A stretch of 64,000 nt of DNA from Nomia melanderi (GCF_051020985.1 NW_027475162.1:558001-622000); one strand, 5' to 3'. Positions 26,401 through 38,715 are shown, counted from the first letter of the stretch. Notes: generated by a model from the letters alone, not told the origin. Numbers and translations: made by a program.

Positions 26401-28741
26401 CACAGACTCATGCGCCAGGGCCTCCTACAGGCAATGCACTTTGGTTTATTGCGCTATCTGTAATAGCACCCAAGATATCACCAGATATATATTGGATTTT
26501 TCCCAGACCCTGAGTGTTCGGCTCCATGAGACGGTGGTTTTCTCGGCCCCTGGTGGTCCGAGGTCGTTCCCGCTGACCAGATTCATGCGCAGGGCCTCCT
26601 GCAGACAATGCACTTTGATTTATTGCGCTATCTGTAATAGCACCCGAGATATCACCAGATATATATTGTATTTTTCCCTGACTCTGAGTGTCCGGCCCCA
26701 TGAGACGGTGGTTTTCTGGGCCCCTGGTTGTCCGAGGTCGTTCCCGCTGCACAGACTCATGCGCCAGGGCCTCCTGCAGATAATTCACTTTGGTTTATTG
26801 CGCTATCTCTAATAGCACCCGAGATATCACCAGACATATATTGGATTTTCGCCTGTCCCTGAGTGTCCGGACCCATGAGACTGTGGTTTTCTAGGTCCCT
26901 GGTGGTCTGAAGTCGCTCCCGCTGCACAGATTCCTGCGCCAGGGCATCCTGCAGATAATTCACTTTGGTTTATTGGGCTCTCTCTAATAGCACCCGAGAT
27001 ATCACCAGATATATATTGGATTTTTCCCTGACCCTGAGTGTCCGGCCCCATGAGACGGTGGTTTTCTCTTCCCCTGGTGGCCCGAGGTCTTTCCCGCTGC
27101 ACAGATTCCTGCGACAGGGCCTCCTGCAGATAATTCACTTTGGTTTATTGCGCTATCTGTAATAGCACCCGAGATATCACCAGATATATATTGGATATTC
27201 CCCTGACCCTGAGTGTTCGGCCCCATGAGACTGTGGTTTTCTCGGCCCCTGGTGGCCCGAGGTCGTTCCCGCTGCACAGATGCATGCGCCAGGGTCTCCG
27301 GCAGATAATTCACTTTGGATTAGTGCGCTATCTGTAATAGCCCCCGAGATATCACCAGATATATATTGGATTTTCCCCTGACCCTGAGTGTCCGGCCCCA
27401 TGAGACGGTGGTTTTCTCGGCCCCTGGTGGTCCGAGGTCGTTCCCGCTGCACAGATTCATGCGCCAGGGCCTCCTACAGACAATGCACTTTGATTTATTG
27501 CGCCATCTGTAATAGCACCCGAGATATCACCAGATATATATTGGATTTTCCCCTGACCCTGAGTGTCCGGCCCCATGAGACGGTGGTTTTCTCGGCCCCT
27601 GGTGGTCCGAGGTCGTTCCCGCTGCCCAGATTCATGCGCCAGGACATCCTACAGACAATGCACTTTGATTTATTGCGCTAACTGTAATAGCACCCGAGAT
27701 ATGACCAGATATATATTGGATTTTTCCCTGACCCTTAGTGTCCGGCCCCATGAGACGATGGTTTTCTCGGCCCCTGGTGGTTCGAGGTCGTTCCCGCTGC
27801 ACAGATTCATGCGCCAGGGCCTCCTACAGACAATGCAATTTGATTTATTGCGCTATCTGTAATAGCACCCGAGATATCACCAGATATATATTGGATATTC
27901 CCCTGACCCTGAGTGTCCGGCCCCATGAGACTGTGGTTTTCTCGGCCCCTGGTGGTCCGTGGTCGTTCCCCCTGCACAGATTCCTGCGCCAGGGCCTCCT
28001 GCAGATAATTCACTTTGGTTTATTGCGCTATCTGTAATAGCACCCGAGATATCACCAGATATATATTGGATTTTCCCCCGACCCTGGGTGTAGGGCCCCA
28101 TGAGACTGTGGTTTTCCCGGCCCCTGGGGGTGAGGTCGTTCCCGGTGCCCAGATTCATGCGCCAGGGCCTCCTACAGACAATGCAGTTTGATTTATTGCG
28201 CTATCTGTAATAGCACCCGAGATATCACCAGATATATATTGGATTTTTCCCTGACCCTGAGTGTCCGGCCCCATGAGACGGTGGTTTTCACGGCCCCTGG
28301 TGGTCCGAGGTCTCTCCCGCTGCACAGATTCATGCGACAGGGCCTGCTGCAGATAATTCACTTTGGTTTATTGCGCTATCTCTAATACCACCCGAGATAT
28401 CACCAGATATATATTGGTTTTTCCCCTGACCCTGAGTGTCCGGCCTCATGAGACGGTGGTTTTCTCGGCCCCTGGTGGTCCGAGGACGTTCCCGCTGCCC
28501 AGATTCATGCGCCAGGGCCTCCTACAGACAATGCACTTTGATTTATTGCGCTATCTGTAATAGCACCCGAGGTATCACCAGATATGTATTGGATTTTTCT
28601 CTGACCCTGAGTGTCCGGCCCCATGAGACGGTGGTTTTCTCGGCCCCTGGTGGTCCGAGGTCGTTCCCGCTGCACAGATGCATGCGCCAGGGCCTCCTAC
28701 AGACAATGCACTTTGATTTATTGCGCTACCTGTAATAGCAC

Positions 28742-29170
28742 CCGAGAAAGCACCATATATATTCTGGATTTTTACATGACTTTGGGTGGCGGATACCGAA
28801 AATCTGTAATTTTCTCTACCCCTGGTGGTCCGATGTCGTTCCTGCTGCACAGATTCATGCGCCTGGGCCTCCTGCAGACATTCCACTTTGATTTATCGCG
28901 CTATCTGTAATAGAACCCGAGATATCACCAGATATATGCTGGATTTTTATATGACTTTTGGTGACGGATACCGAAAATCTGTAATTTTCTCGGCCCCTGG
29001 TGGTCCGATGTCGTTCCTGCTGCACAAATTCATGCGCAAGGTCCTCCTACGGACAATGCACTTTGATTTATTGCGCTATCTCTAATAGCACCCCAGACAG
29101 CTCCATATATATGCTGGATTTTTACATGACTTTGGGTCAAGGATACCGAAAATCTGTAATTTTCTCGGCC
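28742..29170. repeat. Three consecutive B monomers with different flanks
   Basis: The cores at about 28742, 28918 and 29092 are preceded by GAGAAAGCACCATATATATT, GAGATATCACCAGATATATG and CAGACAGCTCCATATATATG respectively. This puts the three main B flank types side by side. The cores also differ (GGTGGCGGATACC, TTTTGGTGACGG, GGGTCAAGGATACC), so this is not a recent local duplication but three older B lineages kept in a row. Confidence 0.85.
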
Positions 29171-30060
29171 CCTGGTGGTCCGATATCGTTCCTGCTGCAC
29201 AGATTCATGCGCAAGGGCCTCCAACGGACAATGCACTTTGGTTTATTGCGCTAACTGTAATAGCACCCGAGATATCACCAGATATATATTGGATTTTCCC
29301 CAGACCCAGAGTGTCCGGCCCCATGAGACGATGGTTTTCTCGGCCCTGGTGGTCCGAGGTCGTTCCCGCTGCACAGATTCATGCGCCAGGGCCTCCTACA
29401 GACAATGCAATTTGATTTATTGCGCTATCTGTAATAGCACCCGAGATATCACCAGATATATATTGGATTTTTCCCTGACCCTGAGTGTTCGGCCCCATGA
29501 GACGCTGGTTTTCTCGGCCCCTGGTGGTCCGAGGTCGTTCCCGCTGCACAGACTCATGTGCCAGGGCCTCCTGCAGATAATTCACTTTGGTTGATTGCGC
29601 TATCTCTAGTAGCACCCGAGATATCACCAGATATATATTGGATTTTTCCCTGACCCTGAGTGTCCGGCTCCATGAGACGGTGGTTTTCTCGGCCCCTGGT
29701 TGTCCGTGGTCGTTCCCTCTGCACAGACTCATGCGCCAGGGCCTCCTGCAGATAATTCACTTTGGTTTATTGCGCTTTCTCTAATAGCACCCGAGATATC
29801 ACCAGATATATATTGGATTTTCCCCTGACCCTGAGTGTCCGGCCCCATGAGACGGTGGTTTTCTCGGCCCCTGGTGGTCCGAGGTCGTTCCCGCTACACA
29901 GATGCATGCGCCAGGGCCTACTGCAGATAATTCACTTTGGTTGATTGCGCTATCTCTAGTAGCACCCGAGATATCACCAGATATATATTGGACTTTCCCC
30001 TGACCCTGATTGTCCGGCTCCATGAGACGGTGGTTTTCTCGGCCCCTGGTGGTCCGAGGT
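29093..30060. repeat. Block copied at 32069-32687 with two monomers missing
   Basis: 29093-29270 matches 32069-32246 (offset 2976), sharing the GACAGCTCC B monomer, GGTCAAGGATACC, CCTCCAACGGACAATGC and GCGCTAACTGTAATAG. From there, 29622-30060 matches 32249-32687 (offset 2627), sharing GGTTGTCCGTGGTCG, CGCTACACAGATGCATG and GGTTGATTGCGC. The second place therefore lacks about 350 bases (two monomers, roughly 29275-29622) with no sequence scar. Confidence 0.85.
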
Positions 30061-30400
30061 CGTTCCCGCTGCACAGATTCCTGCGCTAGGGCCTCCTGCA
30101 GATAATTCACTTTGGTTTATTGCGCTATCTCTAATGGCACTGGAGATATCACCAGATATATAATGGATTTCTCCCTGACCCTGACAGTCCGGCCCCAAGA
30201 GACGATGGTTTTCTCGGCCCCTGGTGGTCCGATGTCGTTCCAGCTGCACAGATTCATGCGCAAGGGCCTCCTACGGACAATGCACTTTGATTTATTTCGC
30301 TATCTCTAATAGCACCCGAGATATCACCAGATAAATATATGATTTTTCCCTGACCCTGAGTGCCCGGCCCCATGTGACGGTGGTTTTCTCGGCCCCTGGT

Positions 30401-31685
30401 GGACCGAGGTCGTTCCCGCTGCACAGATGCATGCGCCATGGCCTCTTGCAGATAATTAACTTCGGTTTATCGCGCTATCTCTAATAGAACCCGTGATATC
30501 ACCAGATATATAATGGATTTTTCCCTGACCCTGACAGTCCGGCCCCATGAGACTGTGGTTTTCTCGGTCCCTGGTTGTCCGAGGTAGTTGCCGCTGCTCA
30601 GATTCATGCGCCAGGGCCTCCCGCAGACAATACACCTTGATTTATTGCGCTATCTGTAATGGCACCCGAGAAAGCACCATATATATGCTGGATTTTTACA
30701 TGACTTTGGGTGACGGGTACCGAAAATTTGAAATTTTCTCGGCCCCTGGTGGTCCGATGTCGTTCCTGCTACACAGATTCATGCGCAAGGGCCTCCTACG
30801 GACAATGCAGTTTGATTTATTCCTTTATCTGTAATAGAACCCGAGATATCACCAGATATATGCTGGATTTTTACACGACATTTGGTGACGGATACCGAAA
30901 ATCTGTCATTTTCTCGGCCCCTGGTGGTCCGAGGTCGTTCCGGCTGCAAAGATTCATGCGCTAGGGCCTCCTGATGATAATGCACTTTGATTTATCGCGC
31001 TATCTGTAACAGAACCCCAGATATCACCAGATATATGCTGGATTTTTACATGACATTGCGTGACGGATACCGAAAATCTGTAATTTTCTCGGCCCCTGGG
31101 GGTCCGATGTCGTTCCTGCTGCACAGATTCATGCGCAAGGGCCTCCTACGGGCAATGCACTTTGATTTAGTGCGCTATCTGTAAGAGCACCCGAGATATC
31201 ACCAGAAATATATTGGATGTTTCCCTGACCCTGAGTGCCCGGCCCCATGTGTCGGTGGTTTTCTCGGCCCCTAGTGGTCCGAGGTCGCTCCCGCTGCACA
31301 GATTCATGCGCTAGGGCCTCCTGCAGACAATGCACTTTGATATATCGCGCTATCTCTAATGGCACCCAAGATATCAGCTCATACATCCTGGATTTTTACA
31401 TGACCCTGAGTGTCCGGACCCATGAGACGGTGGTTTTCTCGGCCCCTGGTGGTCCGAGGTCGTTCCCGCTGCACAGATGCATGCGCCAGGGCCTCCTGCA
31501 GATAATTCACTTTGATTTAACGCGCTATCTCTAATAGCACCCGAGATATCACCAGATATATATTGGATTTTCCCCTGACCCTGAGTGTCCGGCCCTATGA
31601 GACGGTGGTTTTCTCGGCCCCTGGTTGTCCGAGTTCGTTCCCGCTGTTCAGATTCATGCGCCAGGGCCTCCTGCAGATAATTCAC
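30401..31685. repeat. Region VI B-rich 8-mer family, copy 1
   Basis: This block is related to 33204-34382 (offset 2803) and 34605-35889 (offset 4204). In order it has GCGCCATGGCC with AATTAACTTCGG, TATAATGG with CTGACAGTCCGG, GGTAGTTGCCGCTGCTCAG, a B monomer with GACGGGTACC (near 30667), a B monomer with ACACGACATTTGG (near 30839), a B monomer with ACATGACATTGCG (near 31018), an A monomer with CCATGTGTCGGTGG, and a B/A hybrid with CAGCTCATACATCCTGG (near 31375). Homology to 33039 onward actually starts at about 30236. Confidence 0.9.
31375..31425. repeat. B-to-A hybrid core (also at 34178 and 35579)
   Basis: The left part is B-like (CATCCTGGATTTTTACATGA). The sequence then changes to type A (CCCTGAGTGTCCGG) inside the shared TGAC. 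The same junction occurs at about 34178-34228 and 35579-35629, as expected from copying of the 8-mer. It is a single historical exchange point within the 40-bp core. Confidence 0.85.
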
Positions 31686-33203
31686 TTTGGTTTATTGCGC
31701 TATCTCTACTAGCACCCGTGATATCACCAGATATATATTGGATTTTCCCCTGACCCCTGAGTGTCCGGCCCTATGAGACGGTGGTTTTCTCGGCCCCTGG
31801 TGGTCCGAGGTCGTTCCCGCTGGCCAGATTCATGCGCCAGGACATCCTACAGTCAATGCACTTTGGTTTATTGCGCTAACTGTAATAGCACCCGAGATAT
31901 CACCAGATATATATTGGATTTTTCCCTGACCCTTAGTGTCCGGCCCAATGAGACGATGGTTTTCTCGGCTCCCTGGTGGTCCGAGGTCGTTCCCGCTGCC
32001 CAGATTCATGCGCCAGGGCCTCCTACAGACAATGCACTTTTATTTATTGCCCTACCTGTAATAGCACCCGAGACAGCTCCATATATATGCTGGATTTTTA
32101 CATGACTTTGGGTCAAGGATACCGAAAATCTGTAATTTTCTCGGCCCCTGGTGTTCCGATATCGTTCCTGCTGCACAGATTCATGCGCAAGGGCCTCCAA
32201 CGGACAATGCACTTTGGTTTATTGCGCTAACTGTAATAGCACCCGAGATATCACCAGATATATATTGGATTTTTCCCTGACCCTGAGTGTCCGGCTCCAT
32301 GAGACGGTGGTTTTCTCGGCCCCTGGTTGTCCGTGGTCGTTCCCTCTGCACAGACTCATGCGCCAGGGCCTCCTGCAGATAATTCACTTTGGTTTATTGC
32401 GCTTTCTTTAATAGCACCCGAGATATCACCAGATATATATTGGATTTTCCCCTGACCCTGAGTGTCCGGCCCCATGAGACGGTGGTTTTCTCGGCCCCTG
32501 GTGGTCCGAGGTCGTTCCCGCTACACAGATGCATGCGCCAGGGCCTACTGCAGATAATTCACTTTGGTTGATTGCGCTATCTCTAGTAGCACCCGAGATA
32601 TCACCAGATATATATTGGACTTTCCCCTGACCCTGATTGTCCGGCTCCATGAGACGGTGGTTTTCTCGGCCCCTGGTGGTCCGAGGTCGTACCCGCTGCA
32701 CAGACTCATGTGCCAGGGCCTCCTGCAGATAAATCACTTTGGTTTATTGCGCTATCTCTAGTAGCACCCGAGATATCACCAGATATATATTGGATTTTTC
32801 CCTGGCCCTGAGTGTCCGGTCCCATGTGTTGGTGGTTTTCTCGGCCCCTGGTGATCCGAGGTCGTTCCCACTGCACACATTCATGCGCCCGGGCCTCCTG
32901 CAGATAATTCACTTTGGTTTATTGCGCTATCTCTAATGGCACTGGAGATATCACCAGATATATATTGGATTTTTCCCTGACCCTTAGTGTCCGGCCCAAT
33001 GAGACGATGGTTTTCTCGGCTCCCTGGTGGTCCGAGGTCGTTCCAGCTGCACAGATTCATGCGCAAGGGCCTCCTACGGACAATGCACTTTGATTTATTT
33101 CGCTATCTCTAATAGCACCCGAGATATCACCAGATAAATATTTGATTTTTCCCTGACCCTGAGTGTCCGGCCCCATGTGACGGTGGTTTTCTCGGCCCCT
33201 GGT

Positions 33204-34382
33204 GGACCGAGGTCGTTCCCGCTGCACAGGTGCATGCGCCATGGCCTCCTGCAGATAATTAACTTCGGTTTATCGCGCTATCTCTAATAGAACCCGTGAT
33301 ATCACCAGATATATAATGGATTTTTCCCTGACCCTGACAGTCCGGCCCCATGAGACTGTGGTTTTCTCGGTCCCTGGTTGTCCGAGGTAGTTGCCGCTGC
33401 TCAGATTCATGCGCCAGGGCCTCCCGCAGACAATACACCTTGATTTATTGCGCTATCTGTAATGGCACCCGAGAAAGCACCATATATATGCTGGATTTTT
33501 ACATGACTTTGGGTGACGGGTACCGAAAATTTGAAATTTTCTCGGCCCCTGGTGGTCCGATGTCGTTCCGGCTGCACAGATTCATGCGCCAGGGCCTCCT
33601 GATGATAATGCACTTTGATTTATCGCGCTATCTGTAACAGAACCCGAGATATCACCAGATATATGCTGGATTTTTACATGACATTGCGTGACGGATACCG
33701 AAAATCTGTAATTTTCTCGGCCCCTGGTGGTCCGAGGTCGTTCCGGCTGCACAGATTCATGCGCCAGGGCCTCCTGATGATAATGCACTTTGATTTATCG
33801 CGCTATCTGTAACAGAACCCGAGATATCACCAGATATATGCTGGATTTTTACATGACATTGCGTGACGGATACCGAAAATCTGTAATTTTCTCGGCCCCT
33901 GGGGGTCCGATGTCGTTCCTGCTGCACAGATTCATGCGCAAGGGCCTCCTACGGGCAATGCACTTTGATTTAGTGCGCTATCTGTAAGAGCACCCGAGAT
34001 ATCACCAGAAATATATTGGATTTTTCCCTGACCCTGAGTGCCCGGCCCCATGTGTCGGTGGTTTTTTCGGCCCCTAGTGGTCCGAGGTCGCTCCCGCTGC
34101 ACAGATTCATGCGCTAGGGCCTCCTGCAGACAATGCACTTTGATATATCGCGCTATCTCTAATGGCACCCAAGATATCAGCTCATACATCCTGGATTTTT
34201 ACATGACCCTGAGTGTCCGGACCCATGAGACGGTGGTTTTCTCGGCCCCTGGTGGTCCGAGGTCGTTCCCGCTGCACAGATGCATGCGCCAGGGCCTCCT
34301 GCAGATAATTCACTTTGATTTAACGCGCTATCTCTAATAGCACCCGAGATATCACCAGATATATATTGGATTTTCCCCTGAC
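33204..34382. repeat. Region VI B-rich 8-mer family, copy 2 (one monomer swapped)
   Basis: This copy lines up with copy 1 at offset 2803 and with copy 3 at offset 1401. The ACACGACATTTGG B monomer (30766-30940 in copy 1) is missing here, with a clean join after GATGTCGTTCC at about 33568. The following ACATGACATTGCG B monomer is present twice, at 33569-33743 and 33744-33918. The net length is therefore unchanged although the content differs. Confidence 0.9.
33569..33918. repeat. Adjacent near-identical type B monomers
   Basis: Two 175-bp B monomers in a row share CCGGCTGCACAGATTCATG, GGGCCTCCTGATGATAATGC, GTAACAGAACCCGAG and ACATGACATTGCGTGACGG. They differ only where the second grades into CCTGGGGGTCCGATGTCG. 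The related places at 30941 and 35140 have this monomer once, so the duplication is local and young. Confidence 0.9.
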
Positions 34383-34604
34383 CCCTGAGTGTCCGGACCC
34401 ATGAGACGGTGGTTTTCTCGGCCCCTGGTGATCCGAGGTCGTTCCCGCTGCACACATTCATGCGCCCGGGCCTCCTGCAGATAATTCACATTGGTTTATT
34501 GCGCTATCTCTAATGGCACTCGAGATATCACCAGATATATAATGGATTTCTCCCTGACCCTGACAGTCCGGCCCCAAGAGACGATGGTTTTCTCGGCCCC
34601 TGGT

Positions 34605-35889
34605 GGTCCGAGGTCGTTCCCGCTGCACAGATGCATGCGCCATGGCCTCCTGCAGATAATTAACTTCGGTTTATCGCGCTATCTCTAATTGAACCCGAGA
34701 TATCACCAGATATATAATGGATTTTTCCCTGACCCTGACAGTCCGGCCCCATGAGACTGTGGTTTTCTTGGTCCCTGGTTGTCCGAGGTAGTTGCCGCTG
34801 CTCAGATTCATGCGCCAGGGCCTCCCGCAGACAATACACCTTGATTTATTGCGCTATCTGTAATGGCACCCGAGAAAGCACCATATATATGCTGGATTTT
34901 TACATGACTTTGGGTGACGGGTACCGAAAATTTGAAATTTTCTCGGCCCCTGGTGGTCCGATGTCGTTCCTGCTACACAGATTCATGCGCAAGGGCCTCC
35001 TACGGACAATGCAGTTTGATTTATTCCTCTATCTGTAATAGAACCCGAGATATCACCAGATATATGCTGGATTTTTACACGACATTTGGTGACGGATACC
35101 GAAAATCTGTAATTTTCTCGGCCCCTGGTGGTCCGAGGTCGTTCCGGCTGCACAGATTCATGCGCCAGGGCCTCCTGATGATAATGCACTTTGATTTATC
35201 GCGCTATCTGTAACAGAACCCGAGATATCACCAGATATATGCTGGATTTTTACATGACATTGCGTGACGGATACCGAAAATCTGTAATTTTCTCGGCCCC
35301 TGGGGGTCCGGTGTCGTTCCTGCTGCACAGATTCATGCGCAAGGGCCTCCTACGGGCAATGCACTTTGATTTAGTGCGCTATCTGTAAGAGCACCCGAGA
35401 TATCACCAGAAATATATTGGATTTTTCCCTGACCCTGAGTGCCCGGCCCCATGTGTCGGTGGTTTTCTCGGCCCCTAGTGGTCCGAGGTCGCTCCCGCTG
35501 CACAGATTCATGCGCTAGGGCCTCCTGCAGACAATGCACTTTGATATATCGCGCTATCTCTAATGGTACCCAAGATATCAGCTCATACATCCTGGATTTA
35601 TACATGACCCTGAGTGTCCGGACCCATGAGACGGTGGTTTTCTCGGCCCCTGGTGGTCCGAGGTCGTTCCCGCTGCACAGATGCATGCGCCAGGGCCTCC
35701 TGCAGATAATTCACTTTGATTTAACGCGCTATCTCTAATAGCAACCGAGATATCACCAGATATATATTGGATTTTCCCCTGACCCTGAGTGTCCGGCCCT
35801 ATGAGACGGTGGTTTTCTCGGCCCCTGGTTGTCCGAGTTCGTTCCCGCTGCACAGATTCATGCGCCAGGGCCTCCTGCAGATAATTCAC
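34605..35889. repeat. Region VI B-rich 8-mer family, copy 3
   Basis: This copy keeps the full order of copy 1 (offset 4204), including the ACACGACATTTGG B monomer, and sits 1401 bases from copy 2. Only scattered substitutions separate it from copy 1, for example GTTTTCTTGGTCCC at about 34763 against GTTTTCTCGGTCCC. The stretch upstream (34458-34604) matches 30100-30235 rather than the expected part of copy 1, which marks a switch of alignment. Confidence 0.9.
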
Positions 35890-35999
35890 TTTGGTTTATT
35901 GCGCTATCTCTAATAGCACCCGTGATATCACCAGATATATATTGGATTTTCCCCTGACCCCTGAGTGTCCGGACCCATGAGACGGTGGTTTTCTCGGCC

Positions 36000-36592
36000 C
36001 CTGGTGGTCCGAGGTCGTTCCCGCTGCACAGACTCATGCGCGAGGGCCTCCTGCAGATAATTCACTTTGGTTAATTGCTGTATCTCTAGTAGCACCCGAG
36101 ATATCACCAGATATATATTGGATTTTCCCCTGACCCTGAGTGTCCGGCCCCATTAGGCGGTCGTTTTCTCGGCCCCTGGTGGTCCGAGGTCGTTCCCGCT
36201 GCAGAGATTCATGCGCCAGGGCCTCCTACAGACAATGAACTTTGATTTATTGCGCTATCTGTAATAGCACCCGAGATATCACCAGATATATATTGTATTT
36301 TTCCCCGGACCCTGAGTGTCCGGCCCCATGTGTCGGTGGTTGTCTCGGCCCCTGGTGGTCCGAGGTCGTTCCCGCTGCACACATTCATGCGCCAGGGCCT
36401 CCTACGGACAATGCACTTTGGTTTATTGCGCTATCTGTAATAGCACCCGAGATATCACCAGATAAATATTTGATTTTTCCCTGACCCTGAGTGACGGATT
36501 CCGAATATCTGTAATTTTCTCGGCCCCTGGTGGTCCGAGGTCGTTCCCGCTGCACAGATTCAAGCGGCAGGGCCTCCTGCAGATAATTCACT
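36000..36592. repeat. Block repeated at 39145-39737
   Basis: The block has offset 3145. Shared unusual states are GGTTAATTGCTGTATCTC, CCATTAGGCGGTCG, CAATGAACTTTGA, CCCCGGACCCTGAG, CCATGTGTCGGTGGTTGTC, GATAAATATTTGA and ATTCAAGCGGCAGGG. One difference is CTGCAGAGATTC (36211) against CTGCACAGATTC. It ends at 36592, where the copies go to GTTTATTGCGC and ATTTATTGCGC respectively. Confidence 0.92.
36478..36530. repeat. A-to-B1 hybrid core (also at 39623)
   Basis: The sequence begins as type A (TTTTTCCCTGACCCTGAGTG) and switches to B1 (ACGGATTCCGAATATCTG) within the shared GTGA/GTGT position of the core. This is the reverse arrangement to the hybrid at 31375. The copy at about 39623-39675 is part of the same duplicated block. 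Confidence 0.87.
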
Positions 36593-37467
36593 TTGGTTTA
36601 TTGCGCTATCTGTAATAGCACCCGAGATATCACCAGATATATATTGGATTTTTCCGTGACCCTGAGTGTCCGGCCCCATGAGACTGTGGTTTTCTCGGCC
36701 CCTGGTGATCCGAGGTCGTTCCCGCTGCACACATTCATGCGCCCGGGCCTCCTGCAGATAATTCACATTGGTTTATTGCGCTATCTCTAATGGCACTCGA
36801 GATATCACCAGATATATATTGGATTTTCCCCTGACCCTGAGTGTCCGGCCGCATGAGACGGTGGTTGTCTCGGACCCTGCTGGTCCGGGGTCGTACGAGC
36901 TGCACAGACTCATGCGCCAGGGCCTCCTGCAGATAAATCACTTTGGTTTATTGCGATATCTATAGTAGCACCCGAGATATCACCAGATATATATTCGATT
37001 TTTCCCTGACCCTGAGTGTCCGGCCCCATGTGTTGGTGGTTTCCTCGGCCCATGGTGGTCCTAGGTCGTTCCCGCTGCACATATTCATGCGCCAGGGCCT
37101 CCTATAAACAATGCACTTTGGTTTATTGCGCTATCTGTAACAGCACCTGAGATATCACCAGATATATATTGGATTTTTCCCTGATCCTGAGTGTCCGGCC
37201 CCGTGAGACGGTGGTTTTCTCGGCCCCTGGTGGTCCGAGGTCGTTCCCGCTGCACAGATTCATGCGCCAGGGCCTCCTGCAGATAATTCACTCAGGTTTA
37301 TTGCGCTATCTCTAATAGCACCCGAGATATCACCAGATATATATTGGTTTTTCCCCTGACCCTGAGTGTCCGGCCCCGTGAGACGGTGGTTTTCTCTGCC
37401 CCTGGTGGTCCGAGGTCGTTCCCGCTGCACAGATTCATGCGCCAGGGCCTTCTACAAACAATACACT

Positions 37468-38052
37468 TTGATTTATTGCGCAATCTGTAATAGCACCCGA
37501 GATATCACCAGATATATATTGGATTTTCCCCAGACCCTGAGTGTCCGGCCGCATGAGACGGTGGTTGTCTCGGCCCCTGGTGGTCCGAGGTCGTTCCCGC
37601 TGCACAGTCTCATGCGCCAGGGCCTCCTGCAGACAATGTACTTTGATTTATCGCGCTATCGCTAATAGCACCCGATATATCACCAGATATATATTGGATT
37701 TTCCCCTGACCCTGAGTGTCCGGCCCCATGAGGCGGTGGTTGTCTCGGCCCCTGGTGTTCCGAGGTCGTTCCCGCTGCAGAGACTAATGCGCCAGGGCCT
37801 CCTTCAGACAATGTACTTTGATTTATCGCGCTATCTCTAATAGCACCCGAGATATCATCAGATATATATTGGATTTTTCCCTGACCCTGAGTGACCGGCC
37901 CCATGAGACGGTGGTTTCCTCGGCCCCTGGTGGTCCGAGGTCGTTCCCGCTGCACAGATTCATGCGCCAGGGCCTCCTACAGACAATGCACTTTGATTTA
38001 TTGCGCTATCTGTAATAGCACCCGAGAAAGCACAATATATATACTGGATTTT
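37468..38052. repeat. Block repeated at 39738-40316
   Basis: The block starts at offset 2270, shrinking by 6 after a deletion in the second copy. Shared states are GCGCAATCTG, CCCCAGACCCTGAG, GGCCGCATGAGACGG, GGTGGTTGTCTCGG, TATCGCTAATAGCACCCGAT, CTGGTGTTCCGAGG, CTGCAGAGACTAATGCG, and a B flank GAGAAAGCACAATATATATA. It directly follows the copy of 36000-36592, so 39145-40316 equals 36000-38052 minus about 875 bases (five monomers). The match ends inside the B core: copy 1 continues as B, copy 2 as A. Confidence 0.9.
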
Positions 38053-38715
38053 TACATGACTGTGGGTGACGGACACCGAAAATCTGTAAGTTTCTCGGCC
38101 CCTGGAGGACCGAGGTCGTTCCTGCTTCGCAGATTCATGCGCCGGGGCCTCCTGCAGACAATGCACTTTGATTTATCGCGCTATCGCTAATAGCACCCGA
38201 TATATCACCAGATATATATTGGATTTTCCCCTGACCCTGAGTGTCCGGCCCCATGAGACGGTGGTTGTCTCGGCCCCTGGTGGTCCGAGGTCGTTCCCGC
38301 TGCACAGTCTCATGCGCCAGGGCCTCCTGCAGACAATGTACTTTGATTTATCGCGCTATCGCTAATAGCACCCGATATATCACCAGATATATATTGGATT
38401 TTCCTCTGACCCTGAGTGTCCGGCCCCATGAGACGGTGGTTGTCTCGGCCCCTGGTGTTCCGAGGTCGTTCCCGCTGCACATATTCATGCGCCAGGGCCT
38501 CCTACAAACAATGCACTTTGGTTTATTGCGCTATCTGTAACAGCACCCGAGATATCACCAGATATATATTGGATTTTCCCCTGACCCTGAGTGGCCGGCC
38601 CCATGAGACGGTGGTTGTCTCGGCCCCTGGTGTTCCGAGGTCGTTCCCGCTGCACAGACTCATGCGCCAGGGCCTCCTTCAGACAATGTACTTTGATTTA
38701 TCGCGCTATCTCTAA
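37530..38715. repeat. GGTGGTTGTCTCGG type A subfamily cluster
   Basis: Several monomers in short order carry GGTGGTTGTCTCGG instead of GGTGGTTTTCTCGG, at about 37560, 37735, 38260, 38435 and 38610. They also share CAATGTACTTTGATTTATCG, GCTATCGCTAATAGCACCCG and GGTGTTCCGAGG. A 700-bp spacing links 37541 and 38241. This looks like a local amplification of one variant. It is interrupted by a B monomer at about 38027 (GTGGGTGACGGACACC). Confidence 0.85.

Larger units (their letters stand above)
24201..30235. repeat. Region V: mainly type A, with few B monomers
   Basis: The A monomers carry GTTGTCCGAGG, GGCTCCATGAGACGG, TGTTCGGCCCC, ATTCCTGCGCCAGGG and TTAGTGTCCGG states. B cores occur near 25070, 28742, 28918 and 29092. 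Those at 25070 and 29092 share GACAGCTCC and GGGTCAAGGATACC with one at 32067. Repeated blocks include 25605-25710 with 26829-26934 (offset 1224, marker GATTTTCGCCTGTCCCTGAG) and about 25849-26240 with 29345-29736 (offset 3496). A local deletion near 28128 gives CCCTGGGGGTGAGGTCG. One base is missing at 29346 (CGGCCCTGGTGG). Confidence 0.85.
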
